Of a stretch of DNA of 64,000 bases, positions 32,461 to 44,248 are shown piece by piece. Position 1 is the first letter of the stretch, and each line of letters begins with the position of its first letter. The stretch covers positions 26,659 through 90,658 of the forward strand of contig JACGCK010000179.1 of assembly GCA_014925825.1 (NCBI GenBank), given 5' to 3'. The DNA comes from Pholiota molesta (lineage: Eukaryota; Basidiomycota; Agaricomycetes; Agaricales; Strophariaceae). Position numbers and translations under genes: made by a program. The notes under the pieces were generated by a model. It was not told the origin of the DNA and ran no database searches. It saw only the letters and a list, made by a program, of their open reading frames with translations.

Positions 32461-34027
32461 ATGCGCGTCCGTGGCCCTCAAGCGCTGCGTGGTGGGATAC
32501 CAGTACGTGTATGCAAAGGTATGATACGACATCCATCCCTAACCCAACCCATCGCTAACGTTTCCCAGTTTGCCGCCTTCTCCGACATCGCCACCCCCTG
32601 GTGCCCGCCCTCGCTGACGCCATCCGCATCATCGCGCGCACACCCCAACGCCACGGGCTCATCCCCCAACACGTCTCGCCTCCGTCAGTATGCATGCCAT
32701 TCAACCTACGCAGTACGTTCTTCCCCGACGTGCCTATCCACCGTTCCCGCTCACCATGCTCGCAGCCTCACCCGATCACCGGGGAGTCGCTCTCGCTCTC
32801 CTGCACAGGAGTGCGTCTCACCGCCTCCATATGCGTCCGCTGTCTGTTCGACCAAGCATGACAATGTCATCGGCGTTCGCTTCCCTTACAACTTTTACCG
32901 CGCCTGCACAAACCTGACTGCCACATTCCCAAACTCCGCAAACCCCTCCCCTTCAATCCCGCCTGCTCCGTTCAATCCAAGACCATCATGCTCCATCGTT
33001 GCGATGTTTACGGCGCATCGGAAGCGGTGTGCGCGGGACGATGCTCTGAGCCGGGGCACGGCGGCGGGGGAGCCGGGGGTGATGCACTGCTGAGCGGCGG
33101 TATGGGTAGGAATGGATTTGCTGTTGATTGTTACGATTGTGGTGCTGATTATTCGTTATAGTTAGGAGACGGTGTGAGCGTGGTGCGCTGTTTCGGGAGA
33201 AAAGTACGCTGAGCTGGTCGCTCGACCTGGTATTACGCAGTTTCTTCGCTTCAAGTAGCGATCTCATTGTGGGACCCGTGTACATCCGTACGTCCATCCT
33301 CCGTTCGTGGTTCTCCTGATCTGACGTGTGTTATGCAGTTATAGATCCTGTCCGCAGACACGATAATGGCGATGAACTGACTCTTCGCGTCTACCTTGTC
33401 CTTTCGCGATCACGATATTTCCGTGGTAGTGTCGCGCCATGATATGAGGTCTTCCTTCCAAGTATAGTTGAACGCTGCCGTATCCCGAATAGACGTCGAA
33501 CCGTCACCCCTTTCTCATGGCTAGTCATCCATCATTTTTGGCCTGCACTTATCATTCCGCTCATTCTCATGTCACCCTTCGCTTTCCATTTCTCTCCGCA
33601 GCGTTCCTCGTTCACCATCAGATTCCATCCATGGTCCCATCCCACAGCCCCAGGTACCGACGCGGGCATCCGAATCTCGCTCGGCTTTGGGTTCCGGATG
33701 CGCGGTATTGGGCGGGGATTAGGGAGAGGGATCGGACGGGAAGCATGCGCGGGATGATGTGTGATGCGGTTGCGGGGAGCGGCATCATGTCTTCTCCGGT
33801 GTGGGTGCGCTTTGATGCACGTCGTTCTCTGTGTGTATAAACAATGATGAACGTCATCTTGTGTGTATACCCACAACATCCTCCGGCGTGGCCGAGCAAC
33901 GATAAAAGTGTGTGTATATCCTGAAAAATGATGAAATTTTATAATGTGACGATACAAATACCGCGAATGACTCTGAGATTGACGTCCACGGTCTGCACAC
34001 CATTCCATCCAAGGATTCTTATCGAAA
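32461..34027. other. Spacer with an unassigned open frame, and promoter of paralog C
   Basis: An open frame covers 32404-33093 (+) but is Ser/Pro/Thr/Arg-rich without recognisable motifs and starts inside repeat R, so I do not call it a gene. The 3' end holds TTGACGTCCACGG (33979-33991), about 40 bp before the start of paralog C. Confidence 0.4.
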
Positions 34028-35995
34028 ATGGCGAATGCTTTCTGCGAATTACCGAACGAGCTGCAAGTCGCGATTCTGTCCAACCTCGATGCCGTTTCAA
34101 TCATCCGCTGTGCCATGGTGAGGCTACGTCCCTCCAATGATCTCGGAAGTAAGCTCAGTCAACGGAACCACACAGACATGTACATTCCTCTACGAAACCC
34201 TCAAAGGCTCCTCTTTGTTGCAGTATACAATCGAGCTGCACCGGGATGGCCTCAAAGACGCTGGAACGTCACTGAACTACCCAGACCTCATCGCGGCCCT
34301 CAGGCGGCGACGGCAGGCGTGGCTCCGCCTCGAGATAAAAGACCTGGCACTTACTCACCTTACCCCACCCGTACATGGCGCATACGAGCTTGTTGGGGGT
34401 GCATATGCGGATATAACCGAGGACCGCTTGGAGATGCTATGGCTCCCTGCTCCCAGCAACGTCAAGGCGCATGCGCTTCAAAGAGCCTCGGTCGGGGTTT
34501 CGGGTGTGCATTTTACGATGGATCCGACACAGGATTTGATGGTGATCCTAGAGGAGGAGGATGAGTGAGTACTTACTTCAGTATCTTATAGCCCGCTCAC
34601 CTCGAGCGTCGATCTTCCGTAGCCCGCATACCCTCCACATTCGCTCCATATCCAGGAACGGCATCCATCCGCGAGCACAGCAAAGTCCTTTGCAATGGAC
34701 CAACACTCCGCACACAGACGAGAACGGTATCCGTCTCAACTCCGTCGTTCTACAGATCGCATACAATCTCTTGGCGATCTTTTTTCACAATGCGTCGAGG
34801 GAGGCACAAGTGAGGGTATGGGACTGGACGACGTCGGAGCTCCTCTTGGTGCGCGCAAACGTTATGTCGCTTCTCTCTCTATTTCATCTGAATTACACAG
34901 GACACCTCTATATCCTCTGATCCTTCTCTTCTCTGTTCGATATACGACTTCAGGCTTCTCGATTCAACGTACTTCTTCATAACATCTCGAGCTGACTGCG
35001 GTTCGATCCGCCTGTACAGGCTCGGACGACCCCACCGCCACGACGCCGCCGCCCAAGCAACCCACCTCGCGACACTCCACCTTCCACCTACCGTCCCCGG
35101 CGTCACCATCTACTCAATCCAGCACGAATCAGGCCCAATCGAAGCGCACCCACTCCCCGGCGCACCGTTCGCGATACACGACGACGACCGGTTACACCTC
35201 TTCACGGTAGTCTATCACCCCGAGGAAACTGCGGAGCACTTGGCGCACTACGGCCGCTACTATTTCTTCGCGAACCTGTTTCTGCACCAGCGGCTACTCT
35301 TAAAGTATGCGCGGCAAGCGCGGAACGTGGACGCGCCTCTGGATGTTGGGTGGGGGGAATGGGGCCCGCTGAACACGCGGTTCACTTATTCGCCCCAGCA
35401 ATACCGATCTCTGAGCGGGAAAAGGTCACAATCCCACATCCGTTTTCACTACCGCCGTAATTTATGTGCTCACGTCTCACCTTTCTTATGTGCGCAGGTA
35501 TATACACGGCCAACGCGCTATTTTCGCGGAGGGCGAAACGAGCGGGCGCTCCACCTCCGTCAAAATCATGGATTTCTCCCGCGCAGCGGTGTCATTCGCC
35601 AAGGGCCTGCCCCCCGTGCGGTCCTCCGCGTCGTCTTCGCCTTGGATTCGGAGGCGCAAGCCCGGGGTGTTGTCGCTGTCCAGTACGATTCGCAGACGGG
35701 ACATCCCGGTCTTCGTTGATGACGTGGAGACGCACCTTCCGTGCGTGACGTCGGTCTTGCAGCTGGAGCGGACGAATGAGATGTACATGATCTATGCGGA
35801 TGGGTTTGTCGGTGCGAAGGTACGTACGTTTACAGCTTCCTGAGTCGGTGTTGTCTGTGGGAATGGGTCTCGATCTTAATATCTGGGACCTTCTCTTGAC
35901 TTTGTAACTCGAACATGGACTTCAGTCATTGACATTCCCTTTTTTTGTAGTATCAATTCAACAACACCCTGAACTTAAACATATACCCAATCTAA
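34028..35995 (+). CDS. F-box family protein, paralog C (six exons)
   Basis: Exons 34028-34117, 34176-34564, 34623-34848, 34901-35424, 35498-35819 and 35951-35995 give about 531 residues, unbroken. The F-box is LPNELQVAILSNLDAVSIIR. Family markers: YTIELHRDGLKDAGTS, MDPTQDLMVILEEED, VWDWTTSELLL, LLDSTYFF, LATLHLPPT, NLFLHQRLLLKYARQAR, YIHGQRAIF, DVETHLPCV, IYADGFVGAK and a 15-codon last exon ending LNIYPI. Intron positions and phases equal those of paralogs A, D and E. The most Arg/Ser-rich part is the exon 5 linker between GQRAIF and DVETH, which varies most between paralogs. Confidence 0.87.
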
Positions 35996-36949
35996 ACATA
36001 TCTCTCCAAAAGCCACTGAGGATATGTCATCCACTGACGCTTGAGTTGGGCAGATGAAAAGCACGGGTTCACCCCATGTACCAAATGTATGGGGGCCACA
36101 TAAAATATGCCGGAAAGTGTGCGAGGCGTGCTTGACCGTGTGTGCGGTCACTGTCGAGTGCGAGTGATCGTGTGTGGTGAGTGCGCATCAAAAACTGGCC
36201 ACGCACAAATGCCATGCTCTCAATAGAACATGGATGTCAGTAGCTTAATGTAGATATCTTATAGAATGCAGCTCTTGAGAAAGAAGAGGAAGAGCGTCGG
36301 GTTTGAATCGCGAAATTCGCTCATGGCAAAGTTGCGGCGGCGATGAGTTGGTGATGAATCAATGAAGCTTCAAAAGCTGGGAAGATAGCTAGGTAGCCAC
36401 ATGTGAAGCAGAGTGCGACGCAGGACGAGGCGACTCCATAATTTCATCGTACGCTCCTTTGGCATGCAGATGATACTTAGCGCTCAAAAGCTCAAGCGCT
36501 CATGTGAGTCTGTGGGGAAGATTTGGGGAAGATTCGAACGTTGCACACGGTGAAGTTCAAGCGCGGCCCGCGACTTCCGTTCTTTGTTGTTTGGATTCGT
36601 CCCCCTCGTTGCTTCCACCAACACCAACAGCATATCTAACTTCCTCCCACCGCTTGACTATCGTTAACTACTGGACTCTCCGCGTTTTTGACTCTTGTCC
36701 GCCCACCGTATCCGTCTGCGCTTCCGTTCACGAGCTGCTGATTCGTCTTCTGGCAAGTAAAACACCCATCCACATAACGGTTGACAAATTCTGACATGCG
36801 CGGCCAATAGTAGTTCCCAACCTCTGGAGGTGGTATAAGTATGTCTATATAAACACCTATCCATTGCTATAACGTCGCCACCTATACGTCACAGCGATCC
36901 CTATAAAAATGTATATAAAGCTCTGGACACGTATTTCAGACCATGCAGT
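35996..36949. other. Spacer downstream of paralog C
   Basis: No supported gene. A 96-residue open frame at 36504-36794 has no recognisable feature. An odd CGTGTGTG/GTGCGAGTG-rich patch lies at 36117-36185. Confidence 0.4.
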
Positions 36950-38640
36950 ACATCATATACAATCCAAATCAACGTCTGCAAGCATCGAACCTGGGATCAA
37001 TACCGTCGTCGCATCCCGAAAAGAAGGGGCCGAGGAGCTGGACCTACTACCTTATCCGTCATTAGAGCTACGCGAGTGCGTAGCTCAGACGGGGTCCCTG
37101 AGAATGAATACTTCTCAAACGATATGTTGTAGTACTGCGGTCGCCCGCCTTTTCAGCGTGTCATCGGATGATTGGAACCAGCCGACGACGTACGGAACGG
37201 ATAAGCGAAGAGGAGGAGAAAGGTCGCGGATGACGGGACAGGAAATATCGGGCCACTCGCGTATAGTCCCCATCCTGGCGTGCGTTCGGCCTTCTTTGGC
37301 AGAGATAGCACTGGGAGCGCAGTGCCTTGATATGATCGCCAAATCCGTTGATGCCCTCGTCCGAGGAGGGTTCATTGATCTTAAAAGCGCTCTCCAGCGG
37401 CTCAAAGGTGCGCGAAGGTCATAAGGATAAAATAGACCTGAGCCATTTCCTTGACATTCCAGAATGTAAGCATAAACGAACCACGTACTGCATACAGGAT
37501 GTCTTGGCAGTATTACTGAATGACCATATAGGGACGGAACGACGATTGAGGAGCCTGAGCAGGCATCGATGTCGATCTGACCTAGTCGAAAGTCCAGCAA
37601 AAGGTCGAGCAAAGTTATGTAGCGCGCAAGTGGGAGGTTGTCGGTGGGGCTCTGAAGTCTGGGCTTGAGCAGATACAGCGAATGGATAAGAAAGATGAAA
37701 GGCAATGTCAGAAGTTACCTTGGTGCTGCTGTTGGTGTCGGTGGAAACGACCAGTGAGAAAAGATTGGCCAACGAAGAATGGATAGCTCGGGCCGGATTT
37801 AGAGTCCGTGCGCAATGTTTGACGGCGAGTTCACGCAGCCTCGTAACCATATCATCGGCCACAACTAACGCAGCCCCAGCTCGATGCCTTCTCCGAATGC
37901 ACTTTCCATCCAGTGGATTGGTGGCGCACGGAGTCCTGGATTCCAGAGGAGCTGTATGGACCTGAGTCGCGCTCTGCCTCATGCTGCCACCAACATCGCC
38001 TGCCATTAGCAATGCCGCAGACGGACGAAGAGCAGGAGTCGTGTCGCGTCAACCTTCCAGTGCGTTGCTCTCTGCCCATTCCTAAACCCTTCCCGCTCAC
38101 CCCCCCCCCCCCCCCCCCATCTACAGTATACCCTACCGATGCGACATCGCCCCTATGGTCTCTGCACTCGGCCCATCATCTATTTGCGCCTCCCATTAGC
38201 ACGTGTCCCAGGTCGCAGCACCGCACGTTGTCGCCATGAACAAGGGTTATGATTACGACGCGAACCCGACGATGCCAACATCCTTCCATCTACCGCCACC
38301 TTCCCTCTTCGGCGCGTCCCCCAACTACATCAGTAGGTGCCCGTCTCCTGTTCGCGCTTCCCCCCTCCATCACGCGCGCATTCCGCCTGACGTAGCTCCT
38401 ACCACACGCTCTGCACCGCCGTCCGCACCCGTACCCTCCCACAAGCCAGACCATGCCCATCCCGATGCCACTTTGCAATCCGTCTGGGCGGGTCCATCCA
38501 AGCTCGATTCGTTCGATCTGTGCAGAAATAGCGTGCCGTGGCCCGCCAGTACGCCTCTGCCGCTCATCGGTGCGCATCGCAACATTGCGTTCTTCCATAA
38601 AAGTACTGGCCTGCAGATGAGGGTGGCGAAGTGCGTCGGT
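36950..38640 (+). repeat. Repeat R, copy 7 (modules 1 and 2)
   Basis: Module 1 is diverged (hairpin reduced to CTGAGAATGAATACTTCTCA near 37099). A block with GATGTCGATCTGACCTAGTC links to module 2, which starts GGGCCGGATTTAGAGTCCG (37792) and continues with ACATCAGTAGGTGCCCG, GCGCGCATTCCGCCTGACG and TGGGCGGGTCCATCCAAGC. The homopolymer at 38101-38118 lies inside. Confidence 0.55.
38101..38118 (+). repeat. Poly-C run (18 C)
   Basis: An uninterrupted run of 18 cytosines within repeat R, at the place where the other copies read CTCACCTCCACCTATCTACAG. Length is likely polymorphic and hard to sequence. Confidence 0.9.
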
Positions 38641-39088
38641 TCAACCGGTGTGGTATCTCTGGCGCGTCTGCGCGGGTGGGGATACCAGTTCGTGCGCTGT
38701 GGATCTGACTCTCCACATACATGACCAACGTACGCTTCCTCTATCGCCGTCGATGAATCATTATTTCCTCCGCGCTCCTTGTCATGGTATTCTTGTTTTT
38801 TTGGTGTTGCAAAATAGTCACGACCTTCTCTATGTAATTCCCAACCACAAATTGCGGTTAAGGGCGTCTGACTCAGACAATGTTACAATTTTATAACCTT
38901 GGCTAAACAGCATTATCGAGTTGGTCGCTGCGCAGCCAGCCCGCCTATGAATGTCGGAAACGTTGAAGCCGAGCCGAGCCAAACGCGGGCATAGGCAAGC
39001 GTGTGGGAAGTGAAATATGTACAGTACTTACGCAGTGACAACGCCTATCTGGGAGTGACGTCCGCGTTCTGATCGATTCTCTTCCGAA

Positions 39089-41020
39089 ATGGCCAACGAT
39101 TTCTGCGACTTACCACAAGAGCTGCAAATAGAGATCCTTTCCAACCTCGATGCTGTTTCGCTCGCCCGCTGCACAATGGTGAGATCTTGTTGCTTCCAAA
39201 TCTGGGAAGACGCTAAGACTAATGGACCACGCAGACATGTAAATCCATGCGCGAAACCGTCCATAGCTCCTCCATATTAGTATATACTGTTCAGTTGCAC
39301 TTGGACGGCCTCAAAGACGGCAGAATGTCAACCAGCCACCCGGACCTGATCGACACTATAGTGCTGCGACGTCAGGCATGGCGGTCGCTCGACGCGAAAG
39401 AACCGCTCACCCGCAAAACGCAGCGCGGTCGCGCAGAGGAGCTTGCCGGGGGTGCGTTCGCTACCATGAGCAAAGACAGAGACCACCTTGAGATTATATG
39501 GCTGCCTACCGCCGGAAACACCGAGGATCGTAGGCTGCAATTACCGATGACGGGCATCACTGTTCAAGAGTTGACAATGGATCCGACACAGGACCTGCTA
39601 GTATTCCTGGAGGATAGAATGTGAGCTCTTGCGTATCATCTTTCCCGTAACCTCGATTCCTGATCTGTTGTAGCTTGCCATCGACCATCGACACTCAGAT
39701 CATCTGCGTGCACGTTCACTCCTTATCCACGAACACTGTCCATCCACGAGCAAAGCAAAGCCCGTTGCAGTTCACCGTCCATAACAATACATCCGATACA
39801 TATTACTGGACCCGCTCCGACAGAGCCAATTTCCAAATCGCATACAACATCCTGGCAGTCTATTTTACACATGCACCAATGGGGACGCGAGTTCTAATAT
39901 GGGACTGGACAACATCTGATCTACTATTGGTATGCCGATATTTATGGCGCTACATCTTAACGTATTCATACTTTACATTAGGATAGCGCAACCTCTTTCG
40001 ATCGTTCTCTCCCAACTTCGAGGTACAGCTTCGGGCTTCTTGATCCCACGTACTTCTTCATCACTTCTCCGTCCGATTGCGGATCGATTCGGCTGTACAG
40101 GCTCGCACAGTTCCCCAAAGGTAGTACGACCGACCCCACACACCTCGCGACACTGCATTTTCCACCTACCCGCCCTCCCACGAAGCTCCGCATGGTGAGC
40201 AACGTGGCCGGCCCCACTGAAGCCAACCCGCCCCCGCACCTCCCGTTCATGGTAAACGACGACGCGCGCATACTCATGTTCAGGCTGGAATACGACCCGC
40301 AGAATCCTCTCGGCGACTGGTTGAGCGACCGCTTTGTCAACGTGTTCGTACACCAGCGCCTGCTCTTAAAGTACGCGCGCCAAGCGCTCTCCGCGCCCGC
40401 GCCTCTGGATGTCCCGTGGACGGATTGGGGCCCCGCGAATACGAGGCTGATCGAATCGACCTCTTCGCAGTACGTTAGGCGCGTGAGGAGGTCCGTGTTC
40501 TGCGCCCTTCCGCAGAAAAAAATCGCAGTGCTCACACCTCACCCCCTCTACGCGCAGATTCGTTCACGGCCAACGTGTCGTGTTCACTGGAAGAAACATC
40601 GGCGAGGACGGTCAGATGGTGTGGCCGCCCCGCTCCGCGGCCTACATCTTCGACTTCTCCCTTGCGGCTGTGCTGTCCGCCAAGGGTGCGCTAGCGACGC
40701 GGCCGCCGTCCTCGAGCTCAGTTCCGATGGGGAACCAAGGACGTTGTTGCCGCCTAGTGTGGTCCGCGCAGAGACCGTCCCTATCTTCCTTGCAGATGTG
40801 GAAACATATCTTCCATGCGTGATGTCGACGCTGGACTTCAAGGCGATCTATCCAACGTATATGATCTATGCGGATGGGATAGTCGGTATACATGTACGTC
40901 CACGGCTCCTTTACTCGGTGTTCTGTTGTGAATGGGCCTCAGTCTGTTGGTTATTGACTCTCTTCTCCATAGACGGAACCATTGGATGGGGGTAATCTCC
41001 TAGATATATACCCCATCTAG
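39089..41020 (+). CDS. F-box family protein, paralog D (six exons, one frame change)
   Basis: Exons 39089-39178, 39235-39620, 39674-39929, 39982-40490, 40558-40893 and 40973-41020. The F-box is LPQELQIEILSNLDAVSLAR; then YTVQLHLDGLKDGRMS, MDPTQDLLVFLED, IWDWTTSDLLL, LLDPTYFF, LATLHFPPT, NVFVHQRLLLKYARQAL, FVHGQRVVF, IFDFSLAAVLSAKG, DVETYLPCV, IYADGIVGIH and a final LLDIYPI. Exon 5 changes frame near 40736: the first half (up to SVPMGN) and the second half (RTLLPPSVVRAE onward) are in frames that differ by one missing base at a run of two Cs. Donor 4 (GTCCGT) is unusual. With one base added the product would be about 541 residues. It may be intact in reality. Confidence 0.8.
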
Positions 41021-41399
41021 CCACTATGACGAAACAAATAAAAATTAAGCTATTCAATTGCAACACCTATTTATGTGCACCGATATGCTTCCCGAATGAA
41101 TGTTGTCAGTCGGGCGTGAATAGACCCTGTACCGCAAACCAATTGTCTCACCAGTGTCTCGCCAGTGCTGCAAACTGAGTTCCTAGGGTCGAAATTGTTA
41201 AGGAGCCCAAGCAGCCGTCGATGGCGTTCTGATCTAGTACAGCCAAAGACCAGCAGCGCGAGAGTAAGGGTGAAGCACGTTGAGCCTCTGGAGACCGGAT
41301 GCCACGCATGATCAAAGTACAGGATTTATGTAGGAAGGTTGGATGTTGCCCAGAATTTGCATTCAAATGATGCAGAAAAGCGTATATGATTTATGTTAT

Positions 41400-42710
41400 A
41401 AAAGTCTGATATCGAACATGCCATGGCAGGATCAATCCAGTCGTCACCATCCGACAAGAGGGGACCGACACATGCAACTTTAAAACAGCCGCCTTATCTG
41501 CCACCAGAGCTACTTACCAAAGTGCATAGCTCCGACAGGGTCGCCGATAACGAATATTCTCAGCCGACACAAAGTCAAAGGTAAGTCATCATGTCATGGT
41601 CGGCCCCCTTGCAAGAATCGTCTGACAATTATTCCCGGGCTAGGACGCCCCAATCTCGCATGAGATCGACTAGCGAAGAATGGGAGGAAGGCCGCGAAAG
41701 ACGAAACAAGGGATATCGGGCTACGCACACGCACCACTCCCCATCGTTTATGTCCGGCTTCTGTGCGGTACTCTGTGACAAAGTTAGCGCTAGTGAGCGC
41801 AGTGCACTAACAGAGTTGACAAACGCACCAGGCCTTCCATCTGGCGGGAGTTCTTGATGATGATCCTGGGCACTCTCCAGCAGATCGGCGATGTACAAAG
41901 TCAATGACGACGAGATTGCTGCGCTATCTTGAAGATTGGCAGTTGAGCGATCGATGCGAACCTCCACTAACGGAGATTGAGGTGGAATAATTAGTTTAAA
42001 CGAGGGAGTATGGGCACGGATGCACCACGTACCGCATACCAAGTGTTTTACCAGTGTTGTAGATGAGGTTCCTGAATCCTAGGGTGGAAGGAACGATTAT
42101 ATAGCCCGAGCATACGTCGTTGTTGCTCTAATCTAGTTTAGCCAAAGTTTATTAGCTCGTAGGTCGAGGTGAAGTGCATAGAATTCTGGAGACCAGACGA
42201 ACATGGTGGGAGGAGCAGGAAGGTTTTGCTGTGCGTTGGCTGTGCGGGCAAGCGAAGAATCGCTAGAACGGAGGTCTCGGGCCGGGTTGATGTCGCTCTG
42301 ACCTAGTGCAGCCAATTCCAGCAGCTTGCGAGTAGAGTTGAAGAATGTAAACTTCTAGAGACCAGACAGGTATGAGGACAATAATCAGGAAGTTGGAAGT
42401 CGCTGTGGTGGAAGCGAGATGGAAGCCTGAGAGTCGGACGAGAAAGCTAGAACGGAGGCCCGGGCCGGATTTAGAGTCCGTGCGCAATGTTCGAACTGCG
42501 AGCTCGTCGCTCTGCTTATGCCCTCCCTCTCACGCCCTTCACGCTCTGCAATCCATGGCAATACGGAATCACATCTCTCCTGGGAGCTTGGAAATGACTC
42601 GTACTCCTCCTGATATGCCTGCAAGCCGATCTCCCATGCCACCAAAGACGCAGATGACCTGAACTTGGACTAAGTAATAGTTGCAACTTTGAGTATCGAA
42701 TTCTCAAGTT
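41400..42710 (+). repeat. Repeat R, copy 8 (rearranged, several partial modules)
   Basis: Module 1 with TCACCATCCGACAAGAGGGG and a decayed hairpin (ATAACGAATATTCTCAG, 41546-41562). Blocks TCTAATCTAGTTTAGCC and CTCTGACCTAGTGCAGCC occur at 42099 and 42296, and the start motif of module 2 occurs at 42275 (truncated) and 42468 (GGGCCGGATTTAGAGTCCG). Internal duplication within the repeat is evident. Confidence 0.5.
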
Positions 42711-44248
42711 TTCAAGCTACAAGAGCTATATAGCGGGGAACCAGACCACGTAGGCGCAGGTGAGCTCTCTTACTCTAACTCACCATCTACAACTAACACA
42801 GTTCTCCAGCACGACGCCTTCCCCGGTCCATCGCCACCCAACTAGAGTAGTGCCCATACCTACTAAAGCCATTTTCGCTGGCATGCATTCGACTTCACTG
42901 GGTTCGCCCACCATGTGTGCGTATGGGCGTGCGCAGCCCTGTCCAGCGCATCACCTACCATGATGCCTCTGCCGCTCATCTAAACAGTGTGTCCTTCCGT
43001 GTTGCTTCCCGCGTTTCCTGCTCACTCTATTCTCAGCCTCATCGCACTCGCTGCGCGACAATTGGATGCCCCACCGCCTCTGTTCATGGAACTGTTGTCC
43101 TACCCGTCGTGCGCCATCGGCTCCCACTACGAATCCTACAGTAACTACCGTGCTCTTTCCGTCACAGTGGGACAAGCTTCGCCCCTCACATAATCGGTAC
43201 TTCACCCACCAACACCCAATCTCCCATTGATATCTCCTTCAACCGCGCCTCCATCTAATTGATTACCACCTCTACCCAAGGGCCATCCCGTGTCCAATGT
43301 CTTGGCCGCCCAAAGCGCAGATGACCTGGATGCATGGCCGAGTATCGCGGTGCTCACAGCCCGTTGCAGGATACGCGAGCGACGATGTGACGATGCGGCG
43401 CCGCTGGGAATTGATGATTGATGGAACAGTGGTGAAGAGCAGGCGGTCGGGGAAGGATGCGGCGGGAACGCGGAGCGATGCGAGCCCAGACGTTGAGGTG
43501 TTTACGAGCACGGCGGCGGCGCAACTGCTGTGGTATTCCCCTGGGGTTGTCGAGTGGTTTAGGATGTGAGTACATATATGTGCTATCGATGTTACGATGG
43601 CGTCCTGATTATAGTCATAGTTCTGACTCGTGAGATGTTGTTGCGTCGTGCACTTACCCTGACCTGAGCACTCGTCCGCGTTTCAAGGTATGTCTCCCGT
43701 CAACTGTTCTGACCTTGAATATCTATATGTTCATCTTATGTTCACAGTTTGTTTGGTCTGACGTGCGTGTGGTCTAGTTCGACATTCCGCACTCCTGCAC
43801 AATGAAAACGAGAAACTCACTGTTCGCTTCCACCATGGAAACGCCTGCGCATATGTTCCTTTTTCCTGGGAGCATTCCGGCTGTTTTTATTGCGGAGTGC
43901 GGACCCATTCTTCAGTGTTTCTGTGTATGCAGCTTCAAATTCCTCCTTCGCATTCTACTTCTCCCGTAGTATTTACCTTCTCTGCGCGACCAGTCATCGC
44001 GCCGAATATATGAAATAACTTGGACCCACTTCTAGGATCCTACGACGCGACGGGAGTGTTGTTCAAGATGATAGACATCTAGATGGTCTGATGTCGAGCG
44101 TAATGGAGTTGTTAAGGCTGTACCTTACTCGTGTACATATGTCGAGATCGTGCGCTCAGAAGTGGGTGTGTGGGAAAGCATAATTGTACTACTTATACTG
44201 CAACCAAACATGAACGTCGAGTCATTTTCCACTCAAGTGTCCTCCAAA
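42711..44248. other. Spacer and promoter of paralog E
   Basis: No supported gene; short open frames only. Near 43400-43465 there is a faint match to module 3 of repeat R (GATTGATGGAACAGTGGTG). AACGTCGAGTC at 44212-44222 lies about 30 bp before the start of paralog E. Confidence 0.4.

Noticed and set aside
32404..33093. A 229-codon plus-strand frame
   Set aside because: Starts within repeat R, is compositionally simple (Ser/Pro/Thr/Arg) and shows no motif or homologous copy in the window.
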